Positions 21,953-34,196 are shown, counted from the stretch's first letter. The stretch is DNA of 64,000 nucleotides from Ypsolopha sequella (GCA_934047225.1 OW204000.1:12418001-12482000), one strand, 5' to 3'. The notes: a model not told the origin generated them from the letters alone. Translations and numbers: made by a program.

Positions 21953-23571
21953 ATGAACAAAAATTACGAGCGATGTACTCGTTGTAACCGTCGTAAATTA
22001 CTTACAACTGGGTGTCTTCGTAAGTGGCTAAAACCAATGGAATGTAAACATTTACAACGAACTATTGATAACAAAATAGATTATAACGACACAGATATTG
22101 TTAGTTGTGTATTTTTGACCGACCGCAAACCTCCAACAAACACAAATAAGTTTGTAAAATTCTGGAAAAGTAAACTTTTTCTTACTGGTAGTGTACGGTC
22201 TTTGCATCGGTATTTTACGAATAAAGTCGAAGGCAGTGAGTTTATGCGGAATTTGAACAAACCTACTGATGCGTCGACATCATTGGAAAAACGAATAGCC
22301 AATGATTCAAATACACACATAGAACCCAAGCGAGATGCTGAAACTGATAAAAGTAACAAATGTAATTATCCTGATGGGCATTTAGTTCTTCGTGGACATG
22401 ATAGACACTCATCAGCTGAATCTTGCGCTATTTATTGTCAATTATCAAAGTAAGTAATTACAATATCATTGATCACATCTGTTTCTTCTTTCTGTACAAG
22501 TTGCATAATGTTTGTCAATCTGGTAATTATTTCTAGGCATGGCTGGTACTGGGGTGGTATCACATCAAGCGAGGCTGAGGAGCTGCTAGCAGGTCAACAT
22601 GACAATGTATTTCTAGTCAGAGACTCATACAGTTCCCGGCACCTACTTTGTGTCTCCTTCCGCTGTGTTGGACGCACACTACATGCTCGCCTGCGACATG
22701 CTAATGGCCTTTTTTCTCTTAACAATGAAACTTTCGTGCCTGCAAGTAGAATATCTGAACACTGTGCCACTGTAGACGTTGCTTCTCATCTGTTTGAGCG
22801 GCCAGTTAGGCTAGCCAGACCTTTAAACAGGCAAGTTTTATTTAAATATAATATTATGTATTTATTATAATAATACCTCAAGAGGTTGTTCGCAAATTAT
22901 GAAATGCATAATTCTCATATTTTTAATGCCCCCTCCCCCACTTAACAGGACTCTAGCACTTGGCCAGAACCCTCCCCCTCCTCTCGGTTACAGACTGGGT
23001 GCTTTTCTTGGCAAGTTAGCAAATCACTATCAAAATGAGGTGGAAATAATTTAGCTACAGGGATCTAAAAATTCATGTAAATAAAGCTGAAGTAGAACTA
23101 ACAATATTACAGAAACATGAATTTTACATTTTGTTATCATTTATATCAATGAATTTTGTGTATAATTCAGTAAAATAATAATGAGATGGATGCTTTGTAA
23201 AAAGTTTTGGGCAAGCCTTGCACCCCCGCCCCCCCAAATTTACCAGGACCGTAACACCTGGTTGAACCTCTCTCCCCCCACATTGTGTTTAATTTGCGAA
23301 CTACCCTTTATCCTGATAAGAATCCCTGTGTAGGTGCCAAAGGAGTCTCTTTACCTAATTTACATACAAACATATTATCTTGTAATGGGCTTTTTATATA
23401 AATTTTATTTTTTCTCTTTCCAGGTTTGCCAAATTAGACTCTCTCCAAATGATTTGTAGATTTGTAATAAGACAAACAATTTCTGAAAATGCCTTCCACA
23501 AGTTACCACTGCCACCAAATCTCATAGACTTTGTAAGCCTTGGCAGTGACTACATATCACCACATAGTTGA
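21953..23571 (+). CDS. suppressor of cytokine signaling, SOCS6/7 (Socs16D) type
   Basis: Three exons (21953-22449, 22537-22830, 23424-23571) give 312 residues. Exon 1 encodes a divergent N-terminal region (MNKNYERCTRCNRRKLLTTG). Exon 2 encodes an SH2 domain opening HGWYWGGITSSEAEELLAG, with the phosphotyrosine-binding Arg in FLVRDS. Exon 3 encodes the SOCS box: SLQMICRFVIRQ (Elongin B/C-binding BC box) and HKLPLPPNL (Cul5 box). SOCS proteins bring an ECS ubiquitin ligase to phosphotyrosine targets and damp JAK/STAT or receptor kinase signalling. The WYWG..T..EAE and PVRL..PLNRF..L.SLQ.ICRFVIRQ patterns match SOCS6/7 best. Intron 1 is GT-AG. Intron 2 uses a GC donor (AACAG|GCAAGT), and reading across it restores NRFAKLD. 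The frame is open to 21884, so an upstream exon and earlier start are possible. Confidence 0.85.
22831..23423 (+). other. SOCS intron 2 (GC-AG)
   Basis: The intron begins GCAAGT and ends tctctttccag. It contains two pyrimidine-rich blocks with runs of C ('ccccctccccca', 'cacccccgccccccc'), but no gene or element was recognised. Confidence 0.7.
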
Positions 23572-23868
23572 AGAAGTGTTCAGCTTGTATAATGTTGTGC
23601 CTTCTATCAATGCACTAAATTACCCTTACCTTAGTAATAACATTAATACCTGACTGTTATTAAGTAGTATTCATCAAATGTTTATATCAAAGCAAATATT
23701 TTATTAAAGGACATGTTTATGTAATCCCCTTGTTTGGAATTGATAAGTGAAATGCAGAAAAACAACAAAAAGCTAAGTATATTACTAATTTAAAATCAAT
23801 GCAAACAATACTGCTGTCATTAACTTGTATCACTTTGGATAATTCAACTAAACTTTCATTATATTCCA

Positions 23869-26800
23869 TTACTTCAGTGTGTTGATCCCCAGAATGTTCT
23901 TTGCCTGTAGAAACAAGAAAATAAAAAATAGGGTTTAACTTATTTAAATGTGAAATGCTACTATACAATAGTGCAAACCCTATTCAAATCAGCTCAGTAC
24001 TTTCTACGTAAAATGCAAGCATACAGACTAAAACTTGGAACATTTTAAAGTTATTTTTGCAATTCAAATGGGGCTTCAAGGGCCTCAGAATTTAGAAGTA
24101 TCCAGAAGTAATAAAGAAGATCTTACAGTAACAAATGCAGCAGTCAGCGTCTGTGGGGCCACTGAGACAGGGTTCATGCTCATGGCAGTTTGTATTAGCT
24201 GAGCGTCTCTGATTCGTGAAGCTACGAAGTTCTGGGTGGAGGTGTTGCCATGGCTGTTGTCAGTCAGGTAGAACAGTTCTGATGCTTTGTAAATGCCGGC
24301 CAAGCCAATCCTTCTTATGTACCAGTTGAACTGAAAAAAAAATATCAAACATAAATAAGTAAGTGGATGTAGGTACATATTTTATTAGAAAAGGCAACTC
24401 ACATCAACACTTCTATCTCCAGAATGATAACAAATATCATCTACCAGTGAAAGTAAAGTTGCTAAACAGTTGGGCACATTGTTGGGTAAAGCTTGAATAG
24501 CCATTGCTTTTGGCCAAGTGCTCCTGTAATCATATATAGATTAATATACTTAAGTACATAATACAGATGGTTTTATATAACATATAAGTTAGTTTGATGT
24601 TTCTCACTTGTAGGGGTCAAGCATCAACAGTCTGGTGAATATAGCATTCTCTACAAATTTTGTTGGTACTTTGGATTCCTTCAAATCTTCTTTGGGCCAC
24701 TGTAACAAAAATATCCTAATAATTAATAATAGTCATCATCATCATACATTGTCATGTTGATTAAATAACAAACTTACTGTTTTCATCTGAGCCACAAGGT
24801 CTTCATTGCATTTGACATTGAAGTAGTGGACTAGATCTCCTCCTCCATTGGGGAATAGACCATGTGTGACTCCAGGATATCCTGCAGCCTCAGCCCCTGC
24901 GCTCAGTGACTCCACAGACCACCCACTCTTTGTCACAAAGTCTAGGGCTTTTTCTAAAATGCGAGTTTTCACGTCTTCCTCATATTTATGCTCCTCATGT
25001 TCATTGTGACCATGTGGTGGTGGGGGAGTCTGATTTGTGTTAGTTTCTGTGCTGTATGTTCGAATAGTTCTTGTTGTATTAGTAATAGGCACTGTAGCCA
25101 GGGGTGATATACATCTACGGCTGTTCCTCAGTGCTGCCAACAAATTATAAAGAGTTACTGATCTCTTACTAGTTACTTTTGTTGAAAGAAAGGGTAGAAA
25201 GTGGATCAGAAAGTAAAACAAAAGATTAAAACAAAGAGATTTATTGGGTGGAAAACTATTCACAGTCCATAGTCAGCCCTTGCATTTTGTTAACATTGAT
25301 ACACTCAGAAAGACGAGCAACAAGTCCTTCAATCAAATGAAAAGCATTTAATGCTGAATTTATAATTTCCTTCTTATTTTCAGTTGGGATATTATCCAAG
25401 AGATTTCCACCAACATTAATAGAGACATTGATTTCCCCCTCGGGGTTGTCTTTTCCTTCTTCTATATCCTTAAGTTTAACTTCATAGTGAGCTTTGGACA
25501 TATTCAAGCCAATCCTTAGCTTGGCCAGGTATTCGGACTCAATGAATTGGAAGCAGTCTCTTATTCCAGTTACATTATTTGTATCTTTGATTGCCAAATA
25601 TCTCAAGAAGTTTAAAGATGTTATTATCTGATCTGCTAGCTCCATTAAATCTGATTCAGCACCATGTGGTAAATGACAAATCTTTTTTATCATAGTAAAA
25701 AGTTGGGCTCCAGTGAAAGTATCTGGGAAATCTCCTTGATTATTAAATGCTTCATTTATAGAGTTCTTGTACAAAGTAATGGCAAATCCAATCATTCCTG
25801 AATGGTTAGCACTTTTCAGTAGATATTTTATCAGCATACACCTTCCCTTATAATCAAACTTGTTGATGTGGAGACCTATTAGATTCACAGCATTTTTACG
25901 AATAGATTCATAAGTTGAATAAATTGCAATAGTAACTAAAGCCTTACACAAATCAAAATGTACTGATGAACATAAAAGATTATGGTGGACTTTACTAGAA
26001 AAACGATTTAAAATAGCTTTACCAAGAGAAATTCCCTTAGAAAGTGGTCCAAACTCTGTGAAACTGAGAAGATGCACTGCAGAAATCAGCACAGTGTTTA
26101 CAATGTATTCATTGCAGTAAACTTGGGGAGTGGCTCTGTCTGGTATCTCAAAGTGCCCTGAAAAAATAGCATAAAAGAGTCCAGACAAAGTATCCATGTT
26201 TACTTTTTCTGTTTGCTCATAGGGTGGCATTTCTTGATCATGATCATAGTTTTTAGACTTTTGTTTCTGTTTTTCTTTGCCACACATTTCCAAGTAAATA
26301 AGAAATTTAAGCACATTTCCCTCAATAGTGCATATATCTTGCACTATAGTCGCACAGCTTAATCTGGCTTCGCTTGCTGCGTTGCTATCAGGATCTAAAT
26401 CAATATAAATCAATGGCTTTCCAAGCAGACTTATTAGAAAAGATGTTATAATCTGTTTTGTCCTCACATTTGCATCAGATGCAGTTATTTCCTTTATGAA
26501 TGGGCTGTAGAATAGAGGTAGCTGAGAGTACACTCTAATTATTCTCCTAACATTGGGGTCACAGTCTATTAACAAACGTTCCTTGCCTTCCAGTTGGTGT
26601 TCAGGGATGGGAATGGACTCTATGTAGGTACTTATTGAATTCAAACACCATTCTAGAGATCTTCCACGCTTGATACTCAATTTTTTTAATAGTTGCTGAA
26701 GAGGAGCTAATATGATACTAAATTGTGCATCATTTTTTGCGACTTCTATCTGTTCAATAAACTCGAGCAGAGCTTCTTCTGGGGTAGTTTTCTGGATGAC

Positions 26801-27163
26801 TAAGAACAACAGTTCTTCACAAGCTCTTTGTAAAGATGGTTTAGTTACAGCTGTATCATCTTGGATTTTGCTAATTATTGAAGATATTAAATCCCAACAG
26901 TTATCTTTGAAGCTTTCCGCTAATTTTTCCTGATTGGGGACACTTAGTGCCTCCTTAAATTTCCCATTATCTAAGAGGGTTGAAATTAATTTGACCACAT
27001 TTACACTTTGCTCCATGTTCAACTTAACTTATTTATTTCAATAAGCTCTGAAAATTGTAAGATTTTCTAGGAAATATCCTACTTTTTGATAAATATTTGG
27101 GGTGTTCCGCTGTGATGAAGACCTTCAATACTTACATCGAATAATGGTATGTAACTTGCTCAT
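23869..27163 (-). CDS. COQ9: ubiquinone biosynthesis protein COQ9, mitochondrial
   Basis: Exons on the minus strand are 27136-27163, 24778-25133, 24608-24699, 24403-24523, 24127-24330 and 23869-23904, totalling 837 nt (278 residues). The start MSKLHTIIRS-LRNSRRCIS is Arg/Ser-rich without acids, as expected for a mitochondrial presequence. The core matches COQ9: KALDFVTKSGWSVESL, TRLLMLDPYKSTWPKAMA, VDDICYHSGDRSVDFNWYIR, and a short C terminus AKNILGINTLK. COQ9 is a lipid-binding TetR-fold protein that supports COQ7 in coenzyme Q synthesis in the mitochondrial matrix. The main exon alone has no ATG; its open frame begins after a TGA, with a GTG at 25261-25263. A spliced upstream exon is therefore required, and 27136-27163 (ATG...CGAT|gtaagt) supplies the right phase. 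That choice is inference; the other exons are firm. The first intron contains GLMN. Confidence 0.85.
25256..27016 (-). CDS. GLMN: glomulin (inhibitor of RBX1 cullin-RING ligases)
   Basis: This single uninterrupted frame of 586 residues starts at the ATG 27014-27016 (MEQSVNVVKLISTLLDNGKF). Human glomulin is about 594 residues. Family-specific stretches are clear in the C-terminal half: CMLIKYLLKSANHSGMIGFA, GAQLFTMIKKICHLPHGAES, ITSLNFLRYLAIKDTNN and LRIGLNMSKAHYEVKLKDIE. Glomulin is a HEAT-like helical-repeat protein whose C-terminal half binds the RING of RBX1, masking its E2 surface and inhibiting SCF-type ligases. A possible 3' splice site (attttcag, intron end near 27048) lies just before the start codon, so an upstream 5' UTR exon is likely, perhaps the same one used by COQ9. 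The whole gene sits in COQ9 intron 1 on the same strand, with its stop 123 bp upstream of the COQ9 exon-2 acceptor. Confidence 0.9.
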   Translation of the reverse strand: MEQSVNVVKLISTLLDNGKFKEALSVPNQEKLAESFKDNCWDLISSIISKIQDDTAVTKPSLQRACEELLFLVIQKTTPEEALLEFIEQIEVAKNDAQFSIILAPLQQLLKKLSIKRGRSLEWCLNSISTYIESIPIPEHQLEGKERLLIDCDPNVRRIIRVYSQLPLFYSPFIKEITASDANVRTKQIITSFLISLLGKPLIYIDLDPDSNAASEARLSCATIVQDICTIEGNVLKFLIYLEMCGKEKQKQKSKNYDHDQEMPPYEQTEKVNMDTLSGLFYAIFSGHFEIPDRATPQVYCNEYIVNTVLISAVHLLSFTEFGPLSKGISLGKAILNRFSSKVHHNLLCSSVHFDLCKALVTIAIYSTYESIRKNAVNLIGLHINKFDYKGRCMLIKYLLKSANHSGMIGFAITLYKNSINEAFNNQGDFPDTFTGAQLFTMIKKICHLPHGAESDLMELADQIITSLNFLRYLAIKDTNNVTGIRDCFQFIESEYLAKLRIGLNMSKAHYEVKLKDIEEGKDNPEGEINVSINVGGNLLDNIPTENKKEIINSALNAFHLIEGLVARLSECINVNKMQGLTMDCE

Positions 27164-27722
27164 ATTTTATAGATTCTTTAAGCCCTTCTATAAATCTTAA
27201 AACTATTGAAAAATGTTTTATTTCTTACAAGAAAAGCAACTGAGAATACTGAGGTCGACGACGAGCGAAACAGACATGAAATTGAAATGAAATGAAAAAT
27301 GTTTTTTTTGACAGCATAAGTGTGTTCATTAAAGAAAAAAAACATAGGCTGGGTATGTTGTAGGAACAATAGGGCGCGTTCATAAACTAGGAGGGGTCGC
27401 GACACGGTTTCTATTGCCATATCTATCGTATGCGTTAAAACTTGTACATTGTACAAATTTATCAAGACTACAATAAACAAAATATAATAGGTACTACATA
27501 TTTACTTAGATAAAATGTATGTACATACAACTTGGAAAAAGAATTGAGTTTTTCACAAAAGCATTCGAATCCAGAGCCGCTAAAACAAAAAAAAAAAAAA
27601 CAAATGTCAAACAACAAACAAAAAAAACCTGCGAGTGAAGCGAAAGAACTCAAAGAATTTTAATATTTTTCTCGGCGAAAAAATTAAAATTTACTCTATA
27701 TAATTAATATATGTATTTATTT
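27164..27722. promoter_or_regulatory. divergent promoter region between COQ9/GLMN and CCDC93
   Basis: The 559 bp between the COQ9 first-exon ATG (minus) and the CCDC93 ATG (plus) must hold both sets of 5' ends, a head-to-head arrangement. It contains long A runs near 27587-27625 and no clear TATA element. Regulation cannot be read from it. Confidence 0.5.
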
Positions 27723-30700
27723 ATGATGGCAGCTAAGCCAAAAAACATTTTTACAAGAAGTAAACCATTATTGAACATTTACAGTGGAGTAGACCATGAA
27801 GGAAAACAGGTACGTATAAAGTTAGGGGCGGTTTCATTCATCAGATAAAATAGTTGTGTGCCTTTGATAGAAAGTTTATAGTTATTTGCATATTGCTAAC
27901 GGGTTTTCATTGCAGGTGGAAGTAAGGGAAGACGCCGAGCAGCTAGTGAAATGGCACGAGATAGCAGACGCGTTAGTTGCGGCTGGGTACTATCGAGCAC
28001 AGCTCCAGGGCTTGTCCGCTTTTGACAAAATTGTCGGTGGACTTACCTGGTGTGTAGAGCTCTGTGATATTGATGTAGACATAAGCCTCCTGTTTGAGGA
28101 GAACCTTACTATTGGCAAGAAAATGTAAGTATTTTCATTTCTTAAACCAATTAGAGTTCTCTTCAATCTTAAATATGCCTCTAAACTTTTTTCACCTCTT
28201 ATTCTTTTTCTTTCATCTATCTCTTTCTATCCATGAATGAATTTTGTTCATTTCTCTATCTTTTTTCTATCTATCTCTATCCATGAAGAATGCTTTCAAC
28301 TTTTCTCGACTGAAATGTCTGCAGAAAGTCGATCTTGCTTGGCTGTCTTCTTCGCTGCATATAAAATGTTAATGTGAGAGAGTGAGAAGCAGGCACAGTA
28401 ATGCATGCCATGTCACCAGCAAAAGTCGTCACCTTAATAAATTCTTTTTCATTTTGTCTGCTTTGTTGCATATAAAATGCTAACTTTGTAATTTATAGTA
28501 TGTATATTGAATGGATATAATAACTTTGAAAGGTTTTTGTAAGAAAGTAAGGAAAAATTAAAAATGTAATTGGTAAATACCAACATAAAATTGGTCAGAC
28601 AGAGAAACCTACCAGGGTATTTCATAATATTGTTGATCAAAGCCACAATATCTTTGTTGCATTCTGGTACTAGATGACGTAGAAACCATCCCCGAATGCG
28701 ACCCTTAAGCTCTGAAAATGGTACCAATTTAATTAGACTATGACAATGAACAAAATTGCTAGTGACAAGTACCTAATACTTTTGGTGCTTGTAAAAAAAG
28801 AAAAACGTTCTGCCAGAAGGGCGGGGGATACTGTTTAGTCCCCCCTACCTCTCTGTATCAGCTATCCCAAATTTAAAAGTCTGGATACTAAGTTCTTACC
28901 AAACTGTCATAAAATATCATTGAGTAATACCAACATAAAATTGTTCGTACAGGAAAAATGGCCAGGCAGACTTAAGGCAAACTAGGGGGTTTCATTACAG
29001 GTTGGCCAAGGCCACAATAATACATTAGTTGCATGCTGGTATTTGATGGGATAAAAACTACCCCAAAATGTGCCCTTAAAATCAGACTGTCTAAACGGCC
29101 AAGCAGACTCGCTGCAGTAAATGTTTTTCTAGCTATATATTAATTGAGTGTTATCGTATGAGCAAAGTTTAATGCTGGTACTACATGAGATATTCTGACA
29201 TGAAAAAAGCCCACCTTTTTTTCATGACTACAAAACCTGCCAAGTTTCGCCAAGGTCTGCCAGCTTTTTTAGGAGTAACTTTTTGTTCTTCTTCTCACAG
29301 TAGCTATCTCATGCTGCTACTCGATGAGCTATAGTTACCCACAATAAATATTTGTTCTATGTTATTAGTATTGGCAATAATTGGCATATGATTTTTCTTA
29401 AGAAACCATGCTTCCTACTGCTTAGCCTAGATCTAGATTAAACAAAATGTTCTAGTCTATCTATCTTTTTAGAGCACTAACTGAGAAAATAGTAAAAGTA
29501 CTGCCATCCATGAAATGTCCACATATCATAGAGCCCCATCAAATTCAAGGCTTGGACTTCATTAACATTTTCCCACTGGTCCAATGGTTGATAAAATACT
29601 CCAGTGAGTTCAGAGAAGCAAAAGAAGATGAATTGAGGAGATTTGCTGTGATGCGGTATGATAAAGGGCATATATTTGAATCAGATCGTGCAAGATTTGT
29701 TCAAAAAGAAAAGCTGTTGAGGAATTTATGTCTTGTGCAGGTAATTAAGTTGAATGCTCTTGCTTGGTGATACAATTAGTTTTGTTTGCGAATTGTAAGA
29801 GTTTGTTTCATTTTTCTTTCAGAATCTGTACAAACCATGCAGAGTCCGTAAGAGAAAAGGTGGTCTTCCCTTAAGTGAGCTGGAACAAGTGAATGCCACA
29901 TTGTCTGAGTATGACCAGCGAATGTTGATGCATATTTCTGCCAATAGAGAAGAAGCCAAGAAGGATGAAGGCTTAGATTTCTTGGTAATTATTATTTCCT
30001 TTTTTAATTTCTATTTTGTGTATGTTGCTTTTGTTTTTAAAGCACATTAAAAATATTAACTTTCTTTTCAGTATGATTATGAAAAAACACTAGCTGATCC
30101 TTCTCACATCACCACTGAAGTAAGGAAACTGTTTCTTATAATTTACTTTGTATGTGATAGCATAAGGTCAAATGGAGGTCATAGGTTAAATTCTAAAAAT
30201 ATATAGGCATAATATTCAATTCATTTGCCACAGAAACAAACATGGCCCAAAAAATTATTATCTCGGAACGGTTTTTGATTAGCATGCCTAGGCAGAAATT
30301 TCCCATACCCAATTGGATGCCGCCATTTAATGAACAAGCTAGCCGTCCAATTATGAGGCTAACTAAACATTTTAGACATAGGTTTTTTTTAGTTTTTTTT
30401 CATTTTAGTCAGGTGTTTTATACATTAGAAAATATTTTATTTCAGACTGAAAAATATAATCAAAATGTATCCAGTGAAAATGATGTAGCAGATATGAAAA
30501 TACATTATGCAGTGCTGCAATCAGAAATTACAGGTGAAGTTTCTAAAGAATTAGAGGAAAGTGAAAAGATAAAATACTCAGAAGAAGTAGATAGGCTTTC
30601 AAAAACTATAGAAGTGATAGAAAAAGATGCTGAGGAAGTTAAAAAGAATCATGAAAACAGGATGGAAAATGCAAAAAAACAATACTTCGATGTATTGGGG

Positions 30701-33700
30701 AAATTACAAAGGATTACTGATAAATTGATGACATCTGATGGCAGGTCTGAATATAATAATATAAATAACATTTATTTTTGTTTTTGGCTACTGGAGCTGT
30801 ATTAATATAATTTGTTTTATATTTTAGTGACAAAGATGTCAAAGAGTTCTACAGATCGTTGAAAGAGCTGGCAAAAGAAAGGAATGAGCTCCTACAGTTA
30901 ATACAACATAGAGAAACTCAATACAAGAAATCAGAAAATGATTTAAGGTAACAATCATGTATACTCGTATATGGAAATATATAAAACCCGCAATGGAAAA
31001 TGATGTATCTCAATTGTATGCAGTGTCATAGACGAACAATACGATTCGTCCATGGTAGTGTACAGGAAAGAAATATTAGGTACCAAATATATTAACTTAT
31101 AGTTTTATTGCTGTTTTCAAAGTTTTATACCAATTATGCACATAAAGTAAAGGAAAATTTACTTTATATTCCGATCTTGGCATATTATTTAAACAATGTT
31201 TTTCGTTTTGCGGCTTGGGTATTTTCGTATAACACAAAATTTTTAAATTGCGATATTTTAGGTCAATAACCCCTAAATCATATACAATACATATATACAA
31301 TATACATCGACAAAATACCTTTTTATTAATAAAATGGCCGCATTACGTCACTAAAGCGCTATCGAAAATGTTGAAAATACCTTCCGGGTTCGGATGACGT
31401 TTTTAATGCTTCTATAGGTTTCTTATCATGGAAAAAAAATTAAAAGTAAAAAAGAAAACAAATTTCCTTTAGCTCGAAATGCAGTAATGTAATTTTGAAC
31501 CTGCGTTTGAATGCGAGGAATAGAGATGACTCCCCAAGACAGTCGCGAAATAGAAAACGATGAAGAAAGCGTGATAATTATGAAAGAAATTGTACAGGCA
31601 ATGAAATGTATGAAAGCTGGTAAAGCGGCCGGGTATGATAAGAGTATCAATAGAGATGCTAAGAGAAGTTGGCGTGGTGGCCGGCTTTATAGGTTGCGCG
31701 TTTCAGATTTTTTCCTTACGAAGTATATCTTAAAAATTACTGGAAACACACCTGGAAGTGTTTTCTGCGTTAAAGTTGTAAAGGATGACATTATCTTTCT
31801 AAGCCGCAAATTGTGATGGGCAATTACAGAACCCTACACTGCGCGTGTTCCGACACGTACTTGGCTGGTTTTTTATAACTGCAATTTGAATTATTTACCA
31901 TAATGTTTTTGGGGTTCCGTACCCATATTGTGCAGTTGTATGGAAACCTTGAACGCGAATCAGACTCGCATTTGGCCGGTTTTTTGTTATTTGCTAGAGT
32001 TAATTTTAGCAACTAATGGTAGATTCTTTGTCTTTTTTAGGGTTCCGTACCCAAAAAGGTAACTAACGGGACCCTATTACTAAGACTCCGCTGTCCGTCT
32101 GTCTGTTCGTCCATCCGTCTGTGACCAGGCTGTATCTCATGAACCGTGATAGTTAGACAGTTGAAATTTTCACAAGTGATGTATTTCTGTTGCCGCTATA
32201 ACAACAAATACTAAAAAATAGAATAAAATAAATATTTAAGGGGGCTCCCATACAACAGACATGTTCTTTTGCTGTTTTTATACGGAACCCTTCGTGCGCG
32301 AGCCCAACTCGAACTTGGCCGGTTTTTTTACTTTTGTAATGGAGAGATACACAGTGTTTATTACACACGTGCGTATGTCGGTGAGACTGCGGGCAAAAGG
32401 CTAGCTTACGATGACGTAGTTATTTTTCACAGGGCACTTAAAGATCCGAATACGAAAATTGAAGAAGAACCATTAACGCCCGCTGAATTGAAAGAGTTCC
32501 AAGAAAGGGAAGCGAAACTGAAGTCGTTCATTGCCAATATAAAACTGGAAGTAGCGAGGTTAAACAGGGAAGTGTTGAGGTACACGGTCGCCATCGATGA
32601 GGTGCCGGGACCGGCGGAGTTGCTGCAGTACGAGAAGAGATTTATTGAACTTTACAATCAAGGTACACGCCATTTTCCTATCAAAAACTTGTAACGAGGG
32701 CTTGTAAGTTCGTTTGTTCAAATAGTTTGACCGCTATTTTAGTAACTATGTGAAAATAATTACAAGACGACATACCAATTCGCTTAGATTAAATGATGTT
32801 AATTCGAAAACCATTTCGAGATTTAGGTTTAATAAGCCGTATTTTAGAACTTTTGATCTAAAAAATCTCATGACGATGAATATTTTTACGAAAAAGCTAC
32901 AAGTTCCATTTGCCTTCGTGTGACGTCACTTGAGAAATGGCTGTTTAGAAATGTGTCCTTTGGTACTAATGTACTAATGCATCCTAAACCTAGGGATAGG
33001 AATCGATGACAAAAGCTTTTTATGACGCCATAATAAAAAAAAAGTGTTTTTATTAAGTTAGTGTCCAAATCCTTGCATTGTGTATTTTTAATTTATTACT
33101 AAAGAGATATGTCTTCAGTTTCTTCGTCTAACTAAAATGGTCATTGCTCAGAATAATATGTACCTTCAATATTTTCTTAAAACCTCTAGCTAATAGGGGA
33201 AACCATTTCAAAATATATATAATTATATAGGTACATTCTCAAATGATCACCACTTAGCTCCCAATATAGCCTAAAACACGTGACACAAGGTTCTCTGTAC
33301 CTAACAGTGAAAACCGCATCTAAACTCATTTAGTGGTTCTCGATTTATAATACAAGGCCACTTACATACATACATACCTATACAGACAGATAGACGGTGC
33401 ATTTTATATCTACTAAGAGGAGGTTGTATTACGTGCGCGTATGTTATCTATTTTCGTAGAGCAATTAAATAATAAAACAAAATATTGTTGTTTCAGTGGC
33501 ATCGAAGCACAAGGAAACTAAACAGTATTACATATTCTACAATACTCTATATGAAGTGAAACTATATACCTCAAAGGAACTTAGTTTATTGAACTCAATT
33601 TTAGACAATTATGAAGAGTAAGTACTAAAACAACTCCATAATCAGCTTCATCACGTTTACTGTTACATAATGTAGCCGATTCTGAAGGCTTTAATTTTAG

Positions 33701-34196
33701 TTTTAGTGCTGTCAAAACTAAAATTATTCCAAAGTAATTTAGCTTCTGTCCCTAGCATTTAAGGACTATTTTACAATAAACAAAATTTAGTTTTGACAGC
33801 ACTAAAACTAAAATTAAAGCCTTCAGAATCGGCTTTAGTATCTCTATTTTAAGTCGTTAAAATGCCGAGTTTTCAACTGCATATTTTTACGTTTTATCTT
33901 TTGTCTATATGTAAATATAGATTTGATTGCTATACCATTCCAAAAACATTTTCCATTACAGAGCCATGTCGTCAGCTAGAAAGAGAGAAGAATTCATGAC
34001 CCAATTTGAGTCTATAGTGGAATGGGTAAACCAGACTGTTAAAAAAGTGGAATTAAAGTACAAACATGAGAAAGATAAAAAAACGGATCTGCACAGCGAA
34101 TATTCGAGACTGATGGACGTCCAGAGACAATATGCGGCAGCTTTGAAGAAGTTGGCTGAAGAAAGGCATAAGATAGGAGTAACTAGACAAAGCTGA
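27723..34196 (+). CDS. CCDC93: CCDC93 (CCC complex subunit)
   Basis: Ten exons: 27723-27809, 27916-28124, 29473-29740, 29823-29984, 30072-30119, 30446-30744, 30828-30947, 32433-32662, 33497-33617, 33962-34196. They sum to 1779 nt (592 residues; human CCDC93 is about 630), all with GT-AG introns and matching phases. An in-frame second ATG follows directly (27726). Residues about 30-160 match the conserved N-terminal calponin-homology-like domain: [59 protein letters not shown]. The rest is coiled coil, with the diagnostic [20 protein letters not shown] and [20 protein letters not shown]. With CCDC22 and COMMD proteins, CCDC93 forms the CCC complex, which works with Retriever and WASH on endosomes to recycle membrane cargo. 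An AATAAA lies at about 34387. Intron 7 holds retroelement debris. Confidence 0.93.
28580..29080. repeat. diverged direct repeat in CCDC93 intron 2
   Basis: Two about 140-bp copies (28578-28712 and 28928-29075) share 'ccaacataaaattg.tc..aca', 'aaggccacaata' and 'gcatgctggta.ttgatg' blocks in the same order, at visibly reduced identity. The minus-strand frame through copy 1 is not conserved in copy 2, so coding is unlikely. Their origin is unknown. Confidence 0.5.
31506..31692 (+). pseudogene. non-LTR reverse transcriptase fragment
   Basis: The frame reads [19 protein letters not shown], then after an indel resembles a degraded VS.EMLR.VG....G stretch. The MKxGKAAGxD motif is the N-terminal fingers region of many insect non-LTR reverse transcriptases. 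Under 70 codons remain, in CCDC93 intron 7. Confidence 0.6.
31830..32331 (+). repeat. lepidopteran interspersed repeat with 'ttggccggtttttt' ends
   Basis: A partial copy (31910-31990) and a longer copy (32038-32331) share 'gggttccgtaccc' starts and end in 'ctcg.a.ttggccggtttttt'. The middle has a run of TCCGTCTGTCTGTTCGTCC. Related sequence occurs at 40245-40305 and, inverted, at 48408-48745. This is a high-copy moth/butterfly repeat style; its autonomous partner is not evident. Confidence 0.55.
33672..33837. repeat. TAAAGCC hairpin MITE, copy C
   Basis: This 166-bp hairpin lies in CCDC93 intron 9, with arms AGCCGATTCTGAAGGC and GCCTTCAGAATCGGCTTTA. It is one of the best preserved copies. 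Confidence 0.8.

Noticed and set aside
24742..25263. COQ9 open frame read as starting at 25263 (MNSFPP...)
   Set aside because: The first codon is GTG, directly after a TGA in frame, and it overlaps the glomulin stop. A spliced upstream ATG fits better.
27017..27022. Glomulin starting two codons earlier
   Set aside because: The earlier codon is TTG. The first true ATG is 27014-27016.
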